A stretch of DNA of 64,000 nt from Devosia subaequoris (GCF_014197055.1 NZ_JACIEW010000001.1:806001-870000), one strand, 5' to 3'. Shown: positions 35,027 to 44,766, numbered from the stretch's first letter. The notes: generated by a model not told the origin, from the letters alone. Program-made: numbers and translations.

Positions 35027-36628
35027 ATGCATATCACACGGAAACTAGTCGCCGCGCTGGCCGTCGCCACCGCACTGACACTGCCAGCCATGGCGCAGTC
35101 GACCATTACGGCACCAGGTCAGTCCACCTCTGGCACCTATATGGACTATATGAAAACGGTCTATGACCGCGCGACCTTTGCCGAATTGCTGCAGATACCA
35201 ATCGCGACCTTTGACAAGGAATTCGAACTCACGCCCATGGCGGCGGAGAGCTGGAGCCAGTCGGAAGACGGCCTGACCTGGACTTTCAAGCTGCGCGAGG
35301 GGCTGGTCTGGTCCGATGGTGAACCGCTGACGGCCGAGGACTATGTCTTTGCCCTGCAGCGTGCCGCAACCACCGGCTACGACTTTGCCTGGTACTGGGA
35401 TTTTGCCGGCGGCATCAAGGGCTGGAAGGAAGTGACCGAAGGCACTGCAGACGTGTCCACCCTCGGGCTGGTTGCGGTCGATGACCTGACAATTGAAGTC
35501 ACCACCACTGCACCCAAGCCCTATCTGCCGTCTGTCACCAGCCTTTGGTACCCCGTGCCGAAGCACAAGGTCGATGAGCTGGGCGATGATTGGGCGCTCA
35601 ATGTCGACACCATCGTGTCCTCAGGCCCCTTTGAAATCGAGAGCTGGGAGAAGTCGAACAACTCCGTCGTCTTCACCAAGTCCGATAGCTATACCGGCCC
35701 CTGGCAGGCCCAGATCGACCGTCTCGAAGTCGACCCCAGCCTTGGTGCTCCGGAAGTCGGCCTGCCGGCCTTCCTGGCCGGAGACGCAGATTATTCCTTC
35801 CTCAACACCGGGCAGGTACCCGTGGCCATGGCGGCTGATCCCGATGGTATTCGCCGCAATGCGGTCTTTGCCACCTCCTACCTCTCCTATGATCTGGAAT
35901 CCGAGCCCTTCAACAATGTCGATGTGCGCCGGGCCTTCTATCACGCCGTTGACCGCGACGAGTTGACCTCGACGGTATTGCGGGACATCGCCATTCCGGC
36001 CGGCTCGATCCTGCCGCCCGGCTATCCTGGGTACAATCCAGATGTCGTGGCCCAGGCTACCTTCGATCCGGAAAAGGCCCAGCAGTTCATGGCCGATGCG
36101 GGCTATCCGAATGGCGAAGGCTTTCCGGAAATCGAAATCTGGATCCGCGAGGAAGGCGGCTACAATGGCGCCATCGTGCCGGCCATGGCACAGTATCTGC
36201 AGGCCGAACTCGGCGAACATTTGGGAATCTCCGTCAACATCCGCCAGCTACCCGGCGCCGACTGGATGGATGGTCTGCGCGGTGCGAAGAACAACATCTT
36301 CATCGCTCCGTATGAATACGACTATCTCGATCCGTCCAACTTCTACGGCATCTTCTACGATGGCGGTCGGCACAACTACCATGTCGACGAATATGATGCG
36401 CTGGTTGCCAAAGCGGACTCCGAGAGCGATTGGGACACCCGCTACGACCTTTACGAGCAGGCCGAGCAGGTGATGATTGACCAGGGCCTGATCGTGCCGC
36501 TGGTCCACCCGATCACCACGGCCATCATCTCTAGTGAACTGGGCGGCGAGGCTTCGACACCCAATGAGCTGGGCTTCACCCCACTGGATCGCCTCGGCCA
36601 CTACTTCTTCACCCACCTGACGAAGTAA
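35027..36628 (+). CDS. Peptide/opine-type ABC substrate-binding protein (SBP_bac_5)
   Basis: This 533-residue protein has a signal peptide (MHITRKLVAALAVATALTLP, cleavage after AMA-QST) and OppA-family blocks: LTPMAAESWSQSEDGLTWTF, WSDGEPLTAEDYVFALQRA, NVDVRRAFYHAVDRDEL and ILPPGYPGYNPD. It is closest in style to OppA/MppA proteins. It starts the operon that includes a fused ATPase, two permeases, an aminotransferase and a GntR regulator. A hairpin follows its stop. Confidence 0.9.
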   Translation: MHITRKLVAALAVATALTLPAMAQSTITAPGQSTSGTYMDYMKTVYDRATFAELLQIPIATFDKEFELTPMAAESWSQSEDGLTWTFKLREGLVWSDGEPLTAEDYVFALQRAATTGYDFAWYWDFAGGIKGWKEVTEGTADVSTLGLVAVDDLTIEVTTTAPKPYLPSVTSLWYPVPKHKVDELGDDWALNVDTIVSSGPFEIESWEKSNNSVVFTKSDSYTGPWQAQIDRLEVDPSLGAPEVGLPAFLAGDADYSFLNTGQVPVAMAADPDGIRRNAVFATSYLSYDLESEPFNNVDVRRAFYHAVDRDELTSTVLRDIAIPAGSILPPGYPGYNPDVVAQATFDPEKAQQFMADAGYPNGEGFPEIEIWIREEGGYNGAIVPAMAQYLQAELGEHLGISVNIRQLPGADWMDGLRGAKNNIFIAPYEYDYLDPSNFYGIFYDGGRHNYHVDEYDALVAKADSESDWDTRYDLYEQAEQVMIDQGLIVPLVHPITTAIISSELGGEASTPNELGFTPLDRLGHYFFTHLTK

Positions 36629-36644
36629 CCAGCGATCCATATCA

Positions 36645-36678
36645 GGCGCCTCCCGGGCATTCCCAGTCGGGAGGCGCC
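36645..36678 (+). repeat. Intergenic hairpin after the binding-protein gene
   Basis: A perfect 11-bp stem, GGCGCCTCCCG (36645-36655) with CGGGAGGCGCC (36668-36678), has a 12-base loop and no T run. It lies between the binding protein and the ATPase genes. Such stems commonly protect the upstream mRNA and give more binding protein than membrane components. Confidence 0.65.
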
Positions 36679-36699
36679 GCCAGTTTCGGGGACCAGCTT

Positions 36700-38454
36700 A
36701 TGGCTTTGGTAGAAATCGCAGATCTCAAGGTCAGCTTTCGCCAATATGGCGGAACCATTGATGCGGTGCGCGGCATCAGCTTTACGGTCAATGAAGGTGA
36801 AAGCCTCGGCATCGTCGGGGAAAGCGGCTCGGGCAAGTCGGTAAGTTGCAGCGCCCTGCTCCGCCTGTTGCCGGCAACAGCAGAGGTCAGCGCCACCAAG
36901 CTAGAGCTTGATGGGATTGATGTAAGCAAGGCGCGCAAGGACGATCTGGCCCGCTTGCGCGGTCGCTCCGCCGCGATGATTTTCCAGGACCCGATGACGG
37001 CATTCGATCCTGTCTTCACCATCGGGCACCAGATCACCGAAACCATTCAGGCCCATCGCAACGTCTCCAAGCGCGACGCCCTCAAGGAAGCCGAAGCCCT
37101 GCTGCTGCGCGTCGAGATCAAGAACGCCAGCGATGTCCTCAACTATTTTCCGCATCAGCTCTCAGGCGGCATGTTGCAGCGCGCCATGATTGCCATGGCG
37201 CTCTCCTGCCGGCCCAAGGTACTGATTGCCGACGAGCCGACAACCGCCCTCGACGTCACCATCCAGGCGCAGATCCTCCAGCTCATCAAGAAGGTGCAGG
37301 CCGAATTCGGCATGGCGCTGATCATGATTACCCACGACCTGGGCGTCATTGCCGAGACGGTCGACCGGGTGCTGGTGATGTATCGCGGCGAAGTCATGGA
37401 AGAAGGGCCGGTGCAGCAGATTTTCGATGCCCCGCAGCACGCATATACCAAGCAGCTTCTGGCCAGCCTGCATGCCAGTTTCGAGCCCTCGCGCGGCAGC
37501 GACAGCAAAACGCCAGCGCTTGAACTCAAGGGATTGGCCAAGGCCTACCGCATCCGCCGGCGGCGCGGCCTGTTCACCGATTATTCCGACTTCCACGCCG
37601 TGCGCGAGGTCAATATCGCCCTGCCCAAGAACCGCATTGTCGCCATTGTGGGCGAGAGTGGTTCGGGCAAGACGACGACCGGCATGATGGCCCTGCGGCT
37701 GACTGACGTGTCCAAAGGCCAAATCCTGGTGGATGGGCAGGATATATCGACCCTGTCGGCAGAGGCGTTGAAGCCCTGGCGCAAAAAGATGCAGGTTGTC
37801 TTCCAGGACAGCTATTCAGCGCTCGATCCAATGATGACGCTGACCCAGACCATTGCCGAGCCGCTGCATATTCATGGCATCGGCAGCACCAGGGAGCAGG
37901 AGGAGACGGCGCTGGACTGGCTGGAGCGTGTCGGCCTCGATCGCTCTTACGCCAATCGCTATCCGCACGAGCTTTCCGGCGGCCAGCGGCAGCGCGTAGC
38001 CATTGCACGGGCGCTGGTGCTCGAACCCGATGTGCTGGTTGCCGACGAGCCGACTTCAGCGCTCGATGTCACGGTCAAGGCTCAGATCATCAGGCTGTTG
38101 AAGAAGCTTCAAGCCGAAATGGGGCTCTCGATCCTGTTCATCAGCCATGACCTGTCGACGGTGAAGTCCCTCACCGACAGTGTCGTGGTGATGTATCGCG
38201 GTCGCGTGGTCGAGGAAGCGCCGACCGAGCGGATTTTTTCGGACCCGCAGCACCCCTATACCCGCGCCCTGCTTGATGCGGTTCCGGCAACCAATCCCAG
38301 GAACAAGCGCGAGCGCAGCTTCCTCACCGCCGAACAGATCGCTGCCCAGACCCCGCGCATGACCACGCTGCAGGCGGGCATTGCCCCGCACAGTAACCCG
38401 CAACTCGTCGCCATCGCCCCGGATCACCGGGTCGAGGCCTATGTGACCAATTGA
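36700..38454 (+). CDS. Fused dual ABC ATP-binding protein of a peptide-type importer
   Basis: The 584 residues hold two complete ATPase domains: the first with GESGSGKS at 40-47, LSGGMLQR and [12 protein letters not shown]; the second with GESGSGKTT near 318, LSGGQRQR and [12 protein letters not shown]. This corresponds to DppD and DppF joined in one chain, as in GsiA or YejF. It energises the two permeases encoded immediately downstream. The start follows the SBP hairpin. Confidence 0.93.
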   Translation: MALVEIADLKVSFRQYGGTIDAVRGISFTVNEGESLGIVGESGSGKSVSCSALLRLLPATAEVSATKLELDGIDVSKARKDDLARLRGRSAAMIFQDPMTAFDPVFTIGHQITETIQAHRNVSKRDALKEAEALLLRVEIKNASDVLNYFPHQLSGGMLQRAMIAMALSCRPKVLIADEPTTALDVTIQAQILQLIKKVQAEFGMALIMITHDLGVIAETVDRVLVMYRGEVMEEGPVQQIFDAPQHAYTKQLLASLHASFEPSRGSDSKTPALELKGLAKAYRIRRRRGLFTDYSDFHAVREVNIALPKNRIVAIVGESGSGKTTTGMMALRLTDVSKGQILVDGQDISTLSAEALKPWRKKMQVVFQDSYSALDPMMTLTQTIAEPLHIHGIGSTREQEETALDWLERVGLDRSYANRYPHELSGGQRQRVAIARALVLEPDVLVADEPTSALDVTVKAQIIRLLKKLQAEMGLSILFISHDLSTVKSLTDSVVVMYRGRVVEEAPTERIFSDPQHPYTRALLDAVPATNPRNKRERSFLTAEQIAAQTPRMTTLQAGIAPHSNPQLVAIAPDHRVEAYVTN

Positions 38455-38467
38455 GGGAGACGGCCTG

Positions 38468-39397
38468 ATGCTCGGCTATATCCTGCGCCGCCTCGTTTCG
38501 GTTGCCTTCACCTTCATCGCGGTGTCGATCATCATATTTTTGATGATGCATGCCGTACCCGGCGGCCCGTTCGACGCCAATGACATGCCGGTTTCCGAGG
38601 CCGTGCGCGCCAAGCTGATGGCTCAACTCGGGCTCGATCAACCGCTCTACGTCCAATATCTCAGATATATGTGGGGCGTGCTGCATTTCGATTTCGGCGT
38701 GCCCTATCAGAGCCCAGGCGAGAGTGTGCTGCAGCTACTCTCCCGCGCCTGGGTGCCCAGCCTAGTCCTCGGGGGGCTTGGCGTGCTTATCGGCGCTCCC
38801 CTCGGCATCCTGCTCGGTATGGCCGCGGCCCTCAACCGCAATAGCTGGATCGATTATCTGGCTTCGGCCGTCGCCACGATCGGGCTTACCATTCCGGTTT
38901 TTGTCACCTCGATGCTGCTGATCCTGGTATTTGCGGTCTGGCTCAAATGGCTGCCCGCCAGCGGCTGGCCCAATCCGGAACGCTGGATCCTGCCCATCAT
39001 CGCTTATGCGGCGATCCCCGTGGCCACCTATGCCCGCTACACCCGTTCGGCCATGCTCGACACGATGAGCCGACCATTCGTCACCGTGCTGCGCGCCAAG
39101 GGGCTCCCGGAGCGCCGCATCGTCTTCCAGCATGTGCTGCGCAATTCGGCCATTCCGCTGGTCACCGTGTTCCTGCCCATGTTCATCGGCACAGCCACAG
39201 GCTCGATTTTTGTCGAAGCCATGTTCCGCGTGCCGGGGCTTGGGGCCTATTTCGTCTCCTCCATCGAGACGCGCGACTATCCGCTGGAGATGGCGCTTAT
39301 GCTGATGATCACCTTCATGTACTGCATCGCCTATCTTCTCTCCGACATTGTCTACGCATTGATCAATCCGCGTATCCGCGTGGGAGGCGCAGCATGA
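38468..39397 (+). CDS. ABC transporter permease, DppB type
   Basis: This 309-residue permease begins MLGYILRRLVSVAFTFIAVS and shows AVPGGPFDA, the loop LGLDQPLYVQYLRYMWGVLH and the EAA segment VLRAKGLPERRIVFQHVLRN. Six membrane segments are likely. It starts 13 bases after the ATPase stop with GAGGGAGA as Shine-Dalgarno and overlaps the next permease by ATGA. Confidence 0.92.
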   Translation: MLGYILRRLVSVAFTFIAVSIIIFLMMHAVPGGPFDANDMPVSEAVRAKLMAQLGLDQPLYVQYLRYMWGVLHFDFGVPYQSPGESVLQLLSRAWVPSLVLGGLGVLIGAPLGILLGMAAALNRNSWIDYLASAVATIGLTIPVFVTSMLLILVFAVWLKWLPASGWPNPERWILPIIAYAAIPVATYARYTRSAMLDTMSRPFVTVLRAKGLPERRIVFQHVLRNSAIPLVTVFLPMFIGTATGSIFVEAMFRVPGLGAYFVSSIETRDYPLEMALMLMITFMYCIAYLLSDIVYALINPRIRVGGAA

Positions 39398-40290
39398 CCG
39401 ACACCATCCTTACGCCAGCAGTCGAAGTCGCCCCGCCGCGTCAGCGCAGCCCGCTCTGGTTTGCCTGGCAGCGTTTCCTGTCCAACAAGGCGGCCGTCGC
39501 CGGCGGCATCGTGATGAGCATCCTGATCCTGATGGCGATTTTTGCGCCGCTGATCACCCCGGTGCCGCCCGAGGCGCAATTGTTCCTCACCCAGTCGCTG
39601 GCCTTCCCCTCGGCCGAGCACTGGTTCGGTGTCGATAACCTTGGCCGCGATTTCTATACACGCATCGTTTATGGCGCCCGCGTCTCGCTCTCCATCGGCT
39701 TTATCGCCGCTGGCTTCTCGGTGCTGATCGGCATTCCGCTGGGGGCCTTGGCCGGCTATTTCGGCGGCCGAACCGACTGGGTCATCATGCGCATCATCGA
39801 GTTGTTCTCGGTAGTGCCACCGCTTCTGGCAGCCATGCTGCTGGGCACGCTCATTCGCGGTGGCTACATGTCCATTGTCGCCATCGCGGCGCTGTTCGGC
39901 TGGGTGCAGGTGTGCCTACTGGTCCGCGCGCAGGTGAAGGCCTTCCGGGAGAAGGAATTTGTCCGGGCCGCGCAGGCGCTGGGTGCTTCGCCCTGGTACA
40001 TCATTCGTCGCCATCTCATTCCCAATTCGATCAGCCCGATCATTGTCGGTTTCGTGCTGGCCATCCCGCTCGCCATGATGCTTGAAGCCTCGCTCAGCTT
40101 CCTCGGCATCGGTGTGCCGCCGCCTACCGCCACCTGGGGCCAGATGATCAATGAGGGCATTAATTTCATGTTCTATTACTGGCACCTGGCCGTGTTCCCG
40201 ACGGCAGCGCTGGCCATCACCGTGCTCGCCACCTCGCTGTTTGGCGACGGATTGCGCGATGCTCTCGACCCCACCCTGAAAGGCCGCTGA
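39394..40290 (+). CDS. ABC transporter permease, DppC type
   Basis: This 298-residue partner permease has an N-terminal single membrane helix, GVDNLGRDFYTRIVYGARVS, the EAA loop KEFVRAAQALGASPWYIIRR and the C-terminal SFLGIGVPPPTATWGQMI with FGDGLRDALDP. ATG 39394 overlaps the previous stop. Three bases after its stop the aminotransferase gene begins. Confidence 0.92.
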   Translation: MTDTILTPAVEVAPPRQRSPLWFAWQRFLSNKAAVAGGIVMSILILMAIFAPLITPVPPEAQLFLTQSLAFPSAEHWFGVDNLGRDFYTRIVYGARVSLSIGFIAAGFSVLIGIPLGALAGYFGGRTDWVIMRIIELFSVVPPLLAAMLLGTLIRGGYMSIVAIAALFGWVQVCLLVRAQVKAFREKEFVRAAQALGASPWYIIRRHLIPNSISPIIVGFVLAIPLAMMLEASLSFLGIGVPPPTATWGQMINEGINFMFYYWHLAVFPTAALAITVLATSLFGDGLRDALDPTLKGR

Positions 40291-40293
40291 ACC

Positions 40294-41493
40294 GTGTCCG
40301 ACAATCTCGCCCGGCATTTCCTCCTTCGTGAGGATGTCACCTTTCTCAATCACGGATCCTTCGGTGCCTGCCCGCGCCCGGTCTTTGCGGCCTATCAAGG
40401 TTGGCAGCTCGAACTGGAGCAGGAACCGGTGGAGTTCCTGGGCCGTCGCCTGCATGATCTGCTGCGCGTGCCCCGTGAGTCCTTGGCGGCCGAACTGGGA
40501 TGCGACGCCAACGACATTGTCGGCGTGCCAAACGCCACCAATGGCCTCAACATCGTCGCCCAGTCGCTCGACCTCAAACCCGGCGACCAGATTCTCACCA
40601 CCGACCACGAATATTCAGCCCTGGAGAAAACCTGGGCTTATGTCTGCCGCAAGACTGGCGCCGAGATCGTGGTGGTCAAGGTCCCAATGCCTCTGGTCAG
40701 CGAGGCTGCGTTCACCCAGACCATCATCGATGGCATGACCGAACGAACGAAGGTACTGTTTCTCAGCCACATCACCTCGCCCACAGCTCTGCTATTCCCA
40801 ATCGAGAATGCCATTGCAGAAGCGCGCAGGCGCGGCATCTGGTCGGTGATCGATGGCGCTCATACGCCGGGCCATATCAAGCTCGATCTCGATGCCATCG
40901 GCGCCGATTTCTATGCGGGCAATTGCCACAAATGGATGATGACGCCCAAGGGATCGGCGTTCCTCCACACCCGTCGAGAGATGCAGGGCCTGCTCAATCC
41001 CCTGGTCATCAGCCATGGCTGGACCAAGGATTCCAAGGCGCCCGGCGCCAAAGGCAGTTTCGGCAATTCGCCCTATATCGACGAAATCGAAATCCGCGGG
41101 ACGCGCGACCCGGCGCCGTGGCTGACCGTCCCTGCCGCCATCGCTTTCCGCAAGGAGAATGACTGGTGGGCCATTGCCGAGCATTGCCACTCTCTCGCAC
41201 AGGACACGGCCCGGCGGCTCGGCGAATTGACCGGTCTCGCGCCGCTCAGCAGTCCAGAGTTCTGCGCCCCGCAAATGGTTGCCATGCCCATACCCGAATG
41301 CGACACGCTAGTGGTCCACACGACGCTATTCGAGAAATACGGCATCGAGATTCCCGTCTTCAAATGGCAGGATACCTGCATCGCGCGTTTGTCGGTGCAG
41401 GGCTACAATTCTCGCCCGCAAATGGACCGGCTGATCGACGCGCTCACCGAGTTGCTTGAGCTCAAGCAGGCGCCGTTGGCAGCACAAGGCTGA
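40294..41493 (+). CDS. Class V aminotransferase (isopenicillin-N-epimerase-like, PLP)
   Basis: This 399-residue protein has FLNHGSFGACPRPV at the N-terminus, PNATNGLNIVAQSL, the Asp and His of VIDGAHTPGH and the PLP lysine in NCHKWMMTPKGSAFLH. This pattern is found in isopenicillin N epimerase-like and cysteine-desulfurase-like enzymes. Members of this branch perform epimerisation, C-S/C-N lyase or transamination reactions. The GTG start at 40294 lies 3 bases after the permease stop, so it belongs to the importer operon and probably acts on the imported amino compound. Confidence 0.85.
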   Translation: MSDNLARHFLLREDVTFLNHGSFGACPRPVFAAYQGWQLELEQEPVEFLGRRLHDLLRVPRESLAAELGCDANDIVGVPNATNGLNIVAQSLDLKPGDQILTTDHEYSALEKTWAYVCRKTGAEIVVVKVPMPLVSEAAFTQTIIDGMTERTKVLFLSHITSPTALLFPIENAIAEARRRGIWSVIDGAHTPGHIKLDLDAIGADFYAGNCHKWMMTPKGSAFLHTRREMQGLLNPLVISHGWTKDSKAPGAKGSFGNSPYIDEIEIRGTRDPAPWLTVPAAIAFRKENDWWAIAEHCHSLAQDTARRLGELTGLAPLSSPEFCAPQMVAMPIPECDTLVVHTTLFEKYGIEIPVFKWQDTCIARLSVQGYNSRPQMDRLIDALTELLELKQAPLAAQG

Positions 41494-41558
41494 CAAATGC
41501 GCCAATATGTGGTGTGAGTGGCCAATAAAGGTCTGCCGCACCTGTAGGAAAGGGCCCC

Positions 41559-42287
41559 ATGAGTCGGGAAGCCGCCCTGAGCTATCTGGAACCGCTCGAG
41601 AACCGCACACGCAATGTGGCGGTGCTGGACGCGCTTGCCGAAATGGTCGAGCGCGCGGGCCTCACCATTGGCGATCGCCTGCCGCCCGAAGTCTCGCTGG
41701 CGGCCTCGCTGGGCGTTGGCCGCTCGACCATTCGCGAAGCCCTCAACCGCTGGGAAGGCCTGGGTATCATCCGGCGCCGGCGCGGTGACGGCACGTATCT
41801 GGCCGCGCGCGTGCAAACCTCGCGCAGCCTTGTGCCGACCATGGTGCGACTGGAAGGCGAGGCCTTGCTACGGCTGCTCGAAATCCGCCGGACGCTGGAA
41901 AACGACGTGGTGCGCAAGGCTACACAGCACGCCACGGCCAAGCAGCGGGCGGAAATCGCGCGGCTATGCGACGTGCTCTTGGCAGATGTGGATTCGGGCC
42001 GCTCATGGCGCAAGGCAGACCACGCCTTTCACAATGCCATTTATGATGCCTCGGGCAATCCGATGTACGGACAAATCCTGGTCAATCTGGACCATGCATT
42101 GGAGCGCGGAGACATCTCGCCTTTCAACCGAGACGCGTTCGGCCTCGAATCCTTCCCGCTGCACCGCGATCTCGCCGACGCTATCGTGGCCGAGAATGCC
42201 GATCTGGCGGTCGCCGCCATCAATCGCATTCTGGATTCAGTCGAGGACGAAGTCCGGGCAATCATCGCGGACGGCAAGTTGATTTAG
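41559..42287 (+). CDS. FadR-subfamily GntR transcriptional regulator
   Basis: This 242-residue regulator has an N-terminal winged HTH (GLTIGDRLPPEVSLAASLGV, GRSTIREALNRWEGLGIIRR) and an all-helical FCD ligand domain (ADHAFHNAIYDASGNPMYGQ, LHRDLADAIVAENADLAVAA). FCD domains often bind a metal and a carboxylate. It lies 65 bases after the aminotransferase gene on the same strand and overlaps the end of the convergent amidohydrolase gene by 4 bases. It is the likely local regulator of the importer operon. Confidence 0.88.
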   Translation: MSREAALSYLEPLENRTRNVAVLDALAEMVERAGLTIGDRLPPEVSLAASLGVGRSTIREALNRWEGLGIIRRRRGDGTYLAARVQTSRSLVPTMVRLEGEALLRLLEIRRTLENDVVRKATQHATAKQRAEIARLCDVLLADVDSGRSWRKADHAFHNAIYDASGNPMYGQILVNLDHALERGDISPFNRDAFGLESFPLHRDLADAIVAENADLAVAAINRILDSVEDEVRAIIADGKLI

Positions 42288-43090
42288 GCGGTCTGCCAGC
42301 GCTTGGAGCCGGGCAAGGGCATTCGTTCGACCTCACGCAGCACTTCGATCATGCCCGCAACATTGCGTTCGGCCATAGCCAGCCCCTTTTCGGCGGTTGC
42401 CAAGGCTGCTTCGCCTACGGCGCCAGATGGATTGATATCGGAAGCAACCCAGGCATAGACATGCCCGAAGGCACCAGTGGGCCGGAGATACTTGAACTCC
42501 TGCTCGTCTCTTGTGGCGATGGAGGGAAAGTTCTCGGCTCGATCCATATCGACCAGGTCTGGCCGGAAATGCAGGATCAATGAGGTTTCAGCGTCACCGC
42601 CATGGATGCCGTGGCGCCGTTCCAGATCGCTCAACGCGCCTTCGGGCGCACCGAATCGCCAACCACTCTTGACCGCCAGCATGCCGGCTTCCACGCGCAA
42701 TTCCCGCGCGACGATCCCCATGATTTCTTCATTGCCGCCATGGGAATTGACGAAGACGATCTTCTTCACTCCCGCCCGTGCCACCTCGAGGCCAATTTGG
42801 GTCCAGGCGTCGATAAGGTTGGTAGCCTTGTGGGTAATCGTGCCTTTGGCCCAGATGTGCTCATTGGATTTGCCAACGGCCTGCACGGGCAAGATGCGGA
42901 TATCGAGATCGGTTGGCGCGCGCTCGGCCAGCAGGTTCATCATCGATTGATTGATGATGGTGTCAGTGCCCACAGGCAAATGTGGCCCGTGCTGTTCCAC
43001 CGCCGCAATTGGCAGGATGGCGATAGTCTTGTCCGGGTCGAGATTGTCGAATTCGCGGGCAGCGAAATCGGTCCACCAGATCTTTCTCAT
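42284..43090 (-). CDS. Creatininase-fold amidohydrolase
   Basis: This 268-residue protein has the metal site typical of the creatininase family: Glu32, His34 and Asp43 in AAVEQHGPHLPVGTD, His117 in NSHGGNEE and Glu168 in GGDAETS. Real creatininase has His-x-Glu at the second position; here it is HGG, as in the wider family (ArfB- or MftE-like amidases). It probably hydrolyses a cyclic or formyl amide other than creatinine. ATG 43090 has AAGGAAAAG before it. It follows the RidA-family gene by 10 bases on the same strand. Confidence 0.86.
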   Translation of the reverse strand: MRKIWWTDFAAREFDNLDPDKTIAILPIAAVEQHGPHLPVGTDTIINQSMMNLLAERAPTDLDIRILPVQAVGKSNEHIWAKGTITHKATNLIDAWTQIGLEVARAGVKKIVFVNSHGGNEEIMGIVARELRVEAGMLAVKSGWRFGAPEGALSDLERRHGIHGGDAETSLILHFRPDLVDMDRAENFPSIATRDEQEFKYLRPTGAFGHVYAWVASDINPSGAVGEAALATAEKGLAMAERNVAGMIEVLREVERMPLPGSKRWQTA

Positions 43091-43100
43091 GGTCTTTTCC

Positions 43101-43490
43101 TTAGGCGGGGCCGGCAGCGATGGCTTCGATTTCGACCACGAATTCAGGCCGGGCAAAGCCAGAGACGATCATCAGGGTCGAGGCAGGATAGGGCTCAGCA
43201 AACAGTGCATTGCGCACCGCCATGTAGTCCGCGAGATGCTCCCGGCTCGTGACATAGGCGTTGATCCGCACGATATCGGCTAGCTTCAGTCCGGCCTCGG
43301 CGAGAATGGCGGCGATATTGTCGAAGCAGAGCCTTGTCTGAGCCGCGCAGTCCGGCGAGATCATCGCATTCGCATCGATGCCCAATTGTCCCGAGCAAAA
43401 GACCAGCCTTTGCCCCTCGGGCACAACCACGCCGTGGCTATAGGGGGCGAAGGGGGGATGGATGGCCGCCGGGGCGAGGGGTGTGAACAT
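43101..43490 (-). CDS. RidA/YjgF-family protein lacking the canonical catalytic arginine
   Basis: This 129-residue Rid protein has YSHGVVVPEGQRLVFCSGQL, FDNIAAILAEAGLKLADIVR and VVEIEAIA. RidA-type enzymes hydrolyse enamines/imines with an arginine in the PAR(S/T) motif. Here that position is Ser104 (YPASTL), so classical imine deaminase activity is doubtful, and it belongs with the Rid groups found in catabolic operons. It opens a two-gene operon with the amidohydrolase, divergent from the NMT1-type importer operon. Confidence 0.88.
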   Translation of the reverse strand: MFTPLAPAAIHPPFAPYSHGVVVPEGQRLVFCSGQLGIDANAMISPDCAAQTRLCFDNIAAILAEAGLKLADIVRINAYVTSREHLADYMAVRNALFAEPYPASTLMIVSGFARPEFVVEIEAIAAGPA

Positions 43491-43702
43491 GCAAACTCAT
43501 TTATTTTGATGGGGATGCTAGAGGCCGGGGCTCGTCCTGACCAGCCCAACAGCCACCCACTGCACGCATAGCAGGCATTCTTGCACTTTGCCTATTTTTT
43601 AGCTTCACAGATGCGACTGCATGTCGAAAGGTATGGCCAGGGCGGCCTCAGCCGTCAGAGCAACAAGCCGTGGCAAGGGATCGCGGCACAGGGAGCGCAT
43701 TG
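43491..43702. promoter_or_regulatory. Divergent control region between RidA-amidohydrolase and importer-deaminase operons
   Basis: This 212-base gap with no gene contains an AT-richer stretch (TTGCACTTTGCCTATTTTTT near 43580) likely to hold promoters for one or both directions. The importer ATG at 43703 is preceded by AGGGAG. No clear operator palindrome was found. Confidence 0.4.
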
Positions 43703-44701
43703 ATGCAGATTTCGACCAAGACCATTCTTCTGGCCGCACTGGCGCTGGCCAGCGGCCCGGCAGCGGCGCAGGAACTCGACGCAGTCACCTTCGCCACCAA
43801 CTGGCTCGCCCAAGCCGAACATGGCGGCTACTATCAGGCCATTGCCGATGGCACCTATGAGGAATACGGCCTCGACGTCACCGTGATGCAGGGTGGACCA
43901 CAGTCCCCGGGCCGACCGATGCTGGTGAGCGGCGGCGTGCAATTCTACATGGGCGGGGTTTCGGGCGCGATCAACGCGGTCAAGGAAGAGATTCCCACCA
44001 TCACCCTGGCGGCAATTTTCCAGAAGGATCCGCAGATCCTGATGTCGCATCCGGACCAATTTGAAACCTTTCCGGAGTTGGCCGGCGCTTCGAAATATAT
44101 CTTAAGTGCGGACGGATTCACCTCGTACTTCTCGTGGATGAAGACCGAGTGGCCTGACTTCGTTGAAGACAAATACGAACCCTATCAGTTCAATCCGGCC
44201 TCGTTCCTGGCCGACGAAATGGCGATCCAGCAGGGCTATTTGACCTCCGAGCCGCTCTCCATCGAGCGCGAAGCCGGTTTTGCCCCAGATGTCTGGCTGC
44301 TGGCCGACCAGGGCTACACCCCCTACTCCACCACCATCGAGGCGATGAAGCCCTGGGTTGAAGCCAATCCGGATATCGCCAAGCGTTTCGTCGAAGCCTC
44401 GATTATCGGCTGGTACAACTATCTCTATGGCGACAACGCCGCGGCAAATGAGCTGATCAAGGCCGACAATCCGGAAATGACCGACGACCAGATCGCCTAT
44501 GGCATCGCCAAGATGAAGGAATACGGCATCGTCGTTTCCGGTGATGCCGAGACGCAGGGCATCGGCTGCATGACCGACGCGCGCTGGACCGAATTCTACG
44601 ACACGATGGTGGACGTAGGTGTCTATGAGGCCGGCCTCGACATCACCACGGCCTATACAACCGAGTATGTCTGCCAGGGCCTCGGCATGGACCTAATGTA
44701 A
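43703..44701 (+). CDS. NMT1/Thi5-type ABC substrate-binding protein
   Basis: This 332-residue protein has a signal peptide (MQISTKTILLAALALASGPA, cleavage after AAA-QEL). Its N-terminus VTFATNWLAQAEHGGYYQAI and EYGLDVTVMQGGPQ are characteristic of the NMT1/SsuA/ThiY group. Proteins of this group bind pyrimidines, sulfonates, taurine or aromatic acids. The deaminase-like gene in the same operon favours a nitrogen heterocycle. It starts a six-gene operon; a GC-rich hairpin follows its stop. Confidence 0.87.
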   Translation: MQISTKTILLAALALASGPAAAQELDAVTFATNWLAQAEHGGYYQAIADGTYEEYGLDVTVMQGGPQSPGRPMLVSGGVQFYMGGVSGAINAVKEEIPTITLAAIFQKDPQILMSHPDQFETFPELAGASKYILSADGFTSYFSWMKTEWPDFVEDKYEPYQFNPASFLADEMAIQQGYLTSEPLSIEREAGFAPDVWLLADQGYTPYSTTIEAMKPWVEANPDIAKRFVEASIIGWYNYLYGDNAAANELIKADNPEMTDDQIAYGIAKMKEYGIVVSGDAETQGIGCMTDARWTEFYDTMVDVGVYEAGLDITTAYTTEYVCQGLGMDLM

Positions 44702-44715
44702 CCACCCTTACGACC

Positions 44716-44739
44716 GGTGCGGGCAATCCTGCCCGCGCC
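44716..44739 (+). repeat. Intergenic hairpin after the binding-protein gene
   Basis: A 10-bp stem with one G-T pair (44716-44725 with 44730-44739, loop ATCC) follows the binding-protein stop by 14 bases and has no strong T run. It probably stabilises the upstream mRNA, as at 36645 in the other importer operon. Confidence 0.6.
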
Positions 44740-44766
44740 GCTTTGCCCCAAATTGGGTCTAGTATT

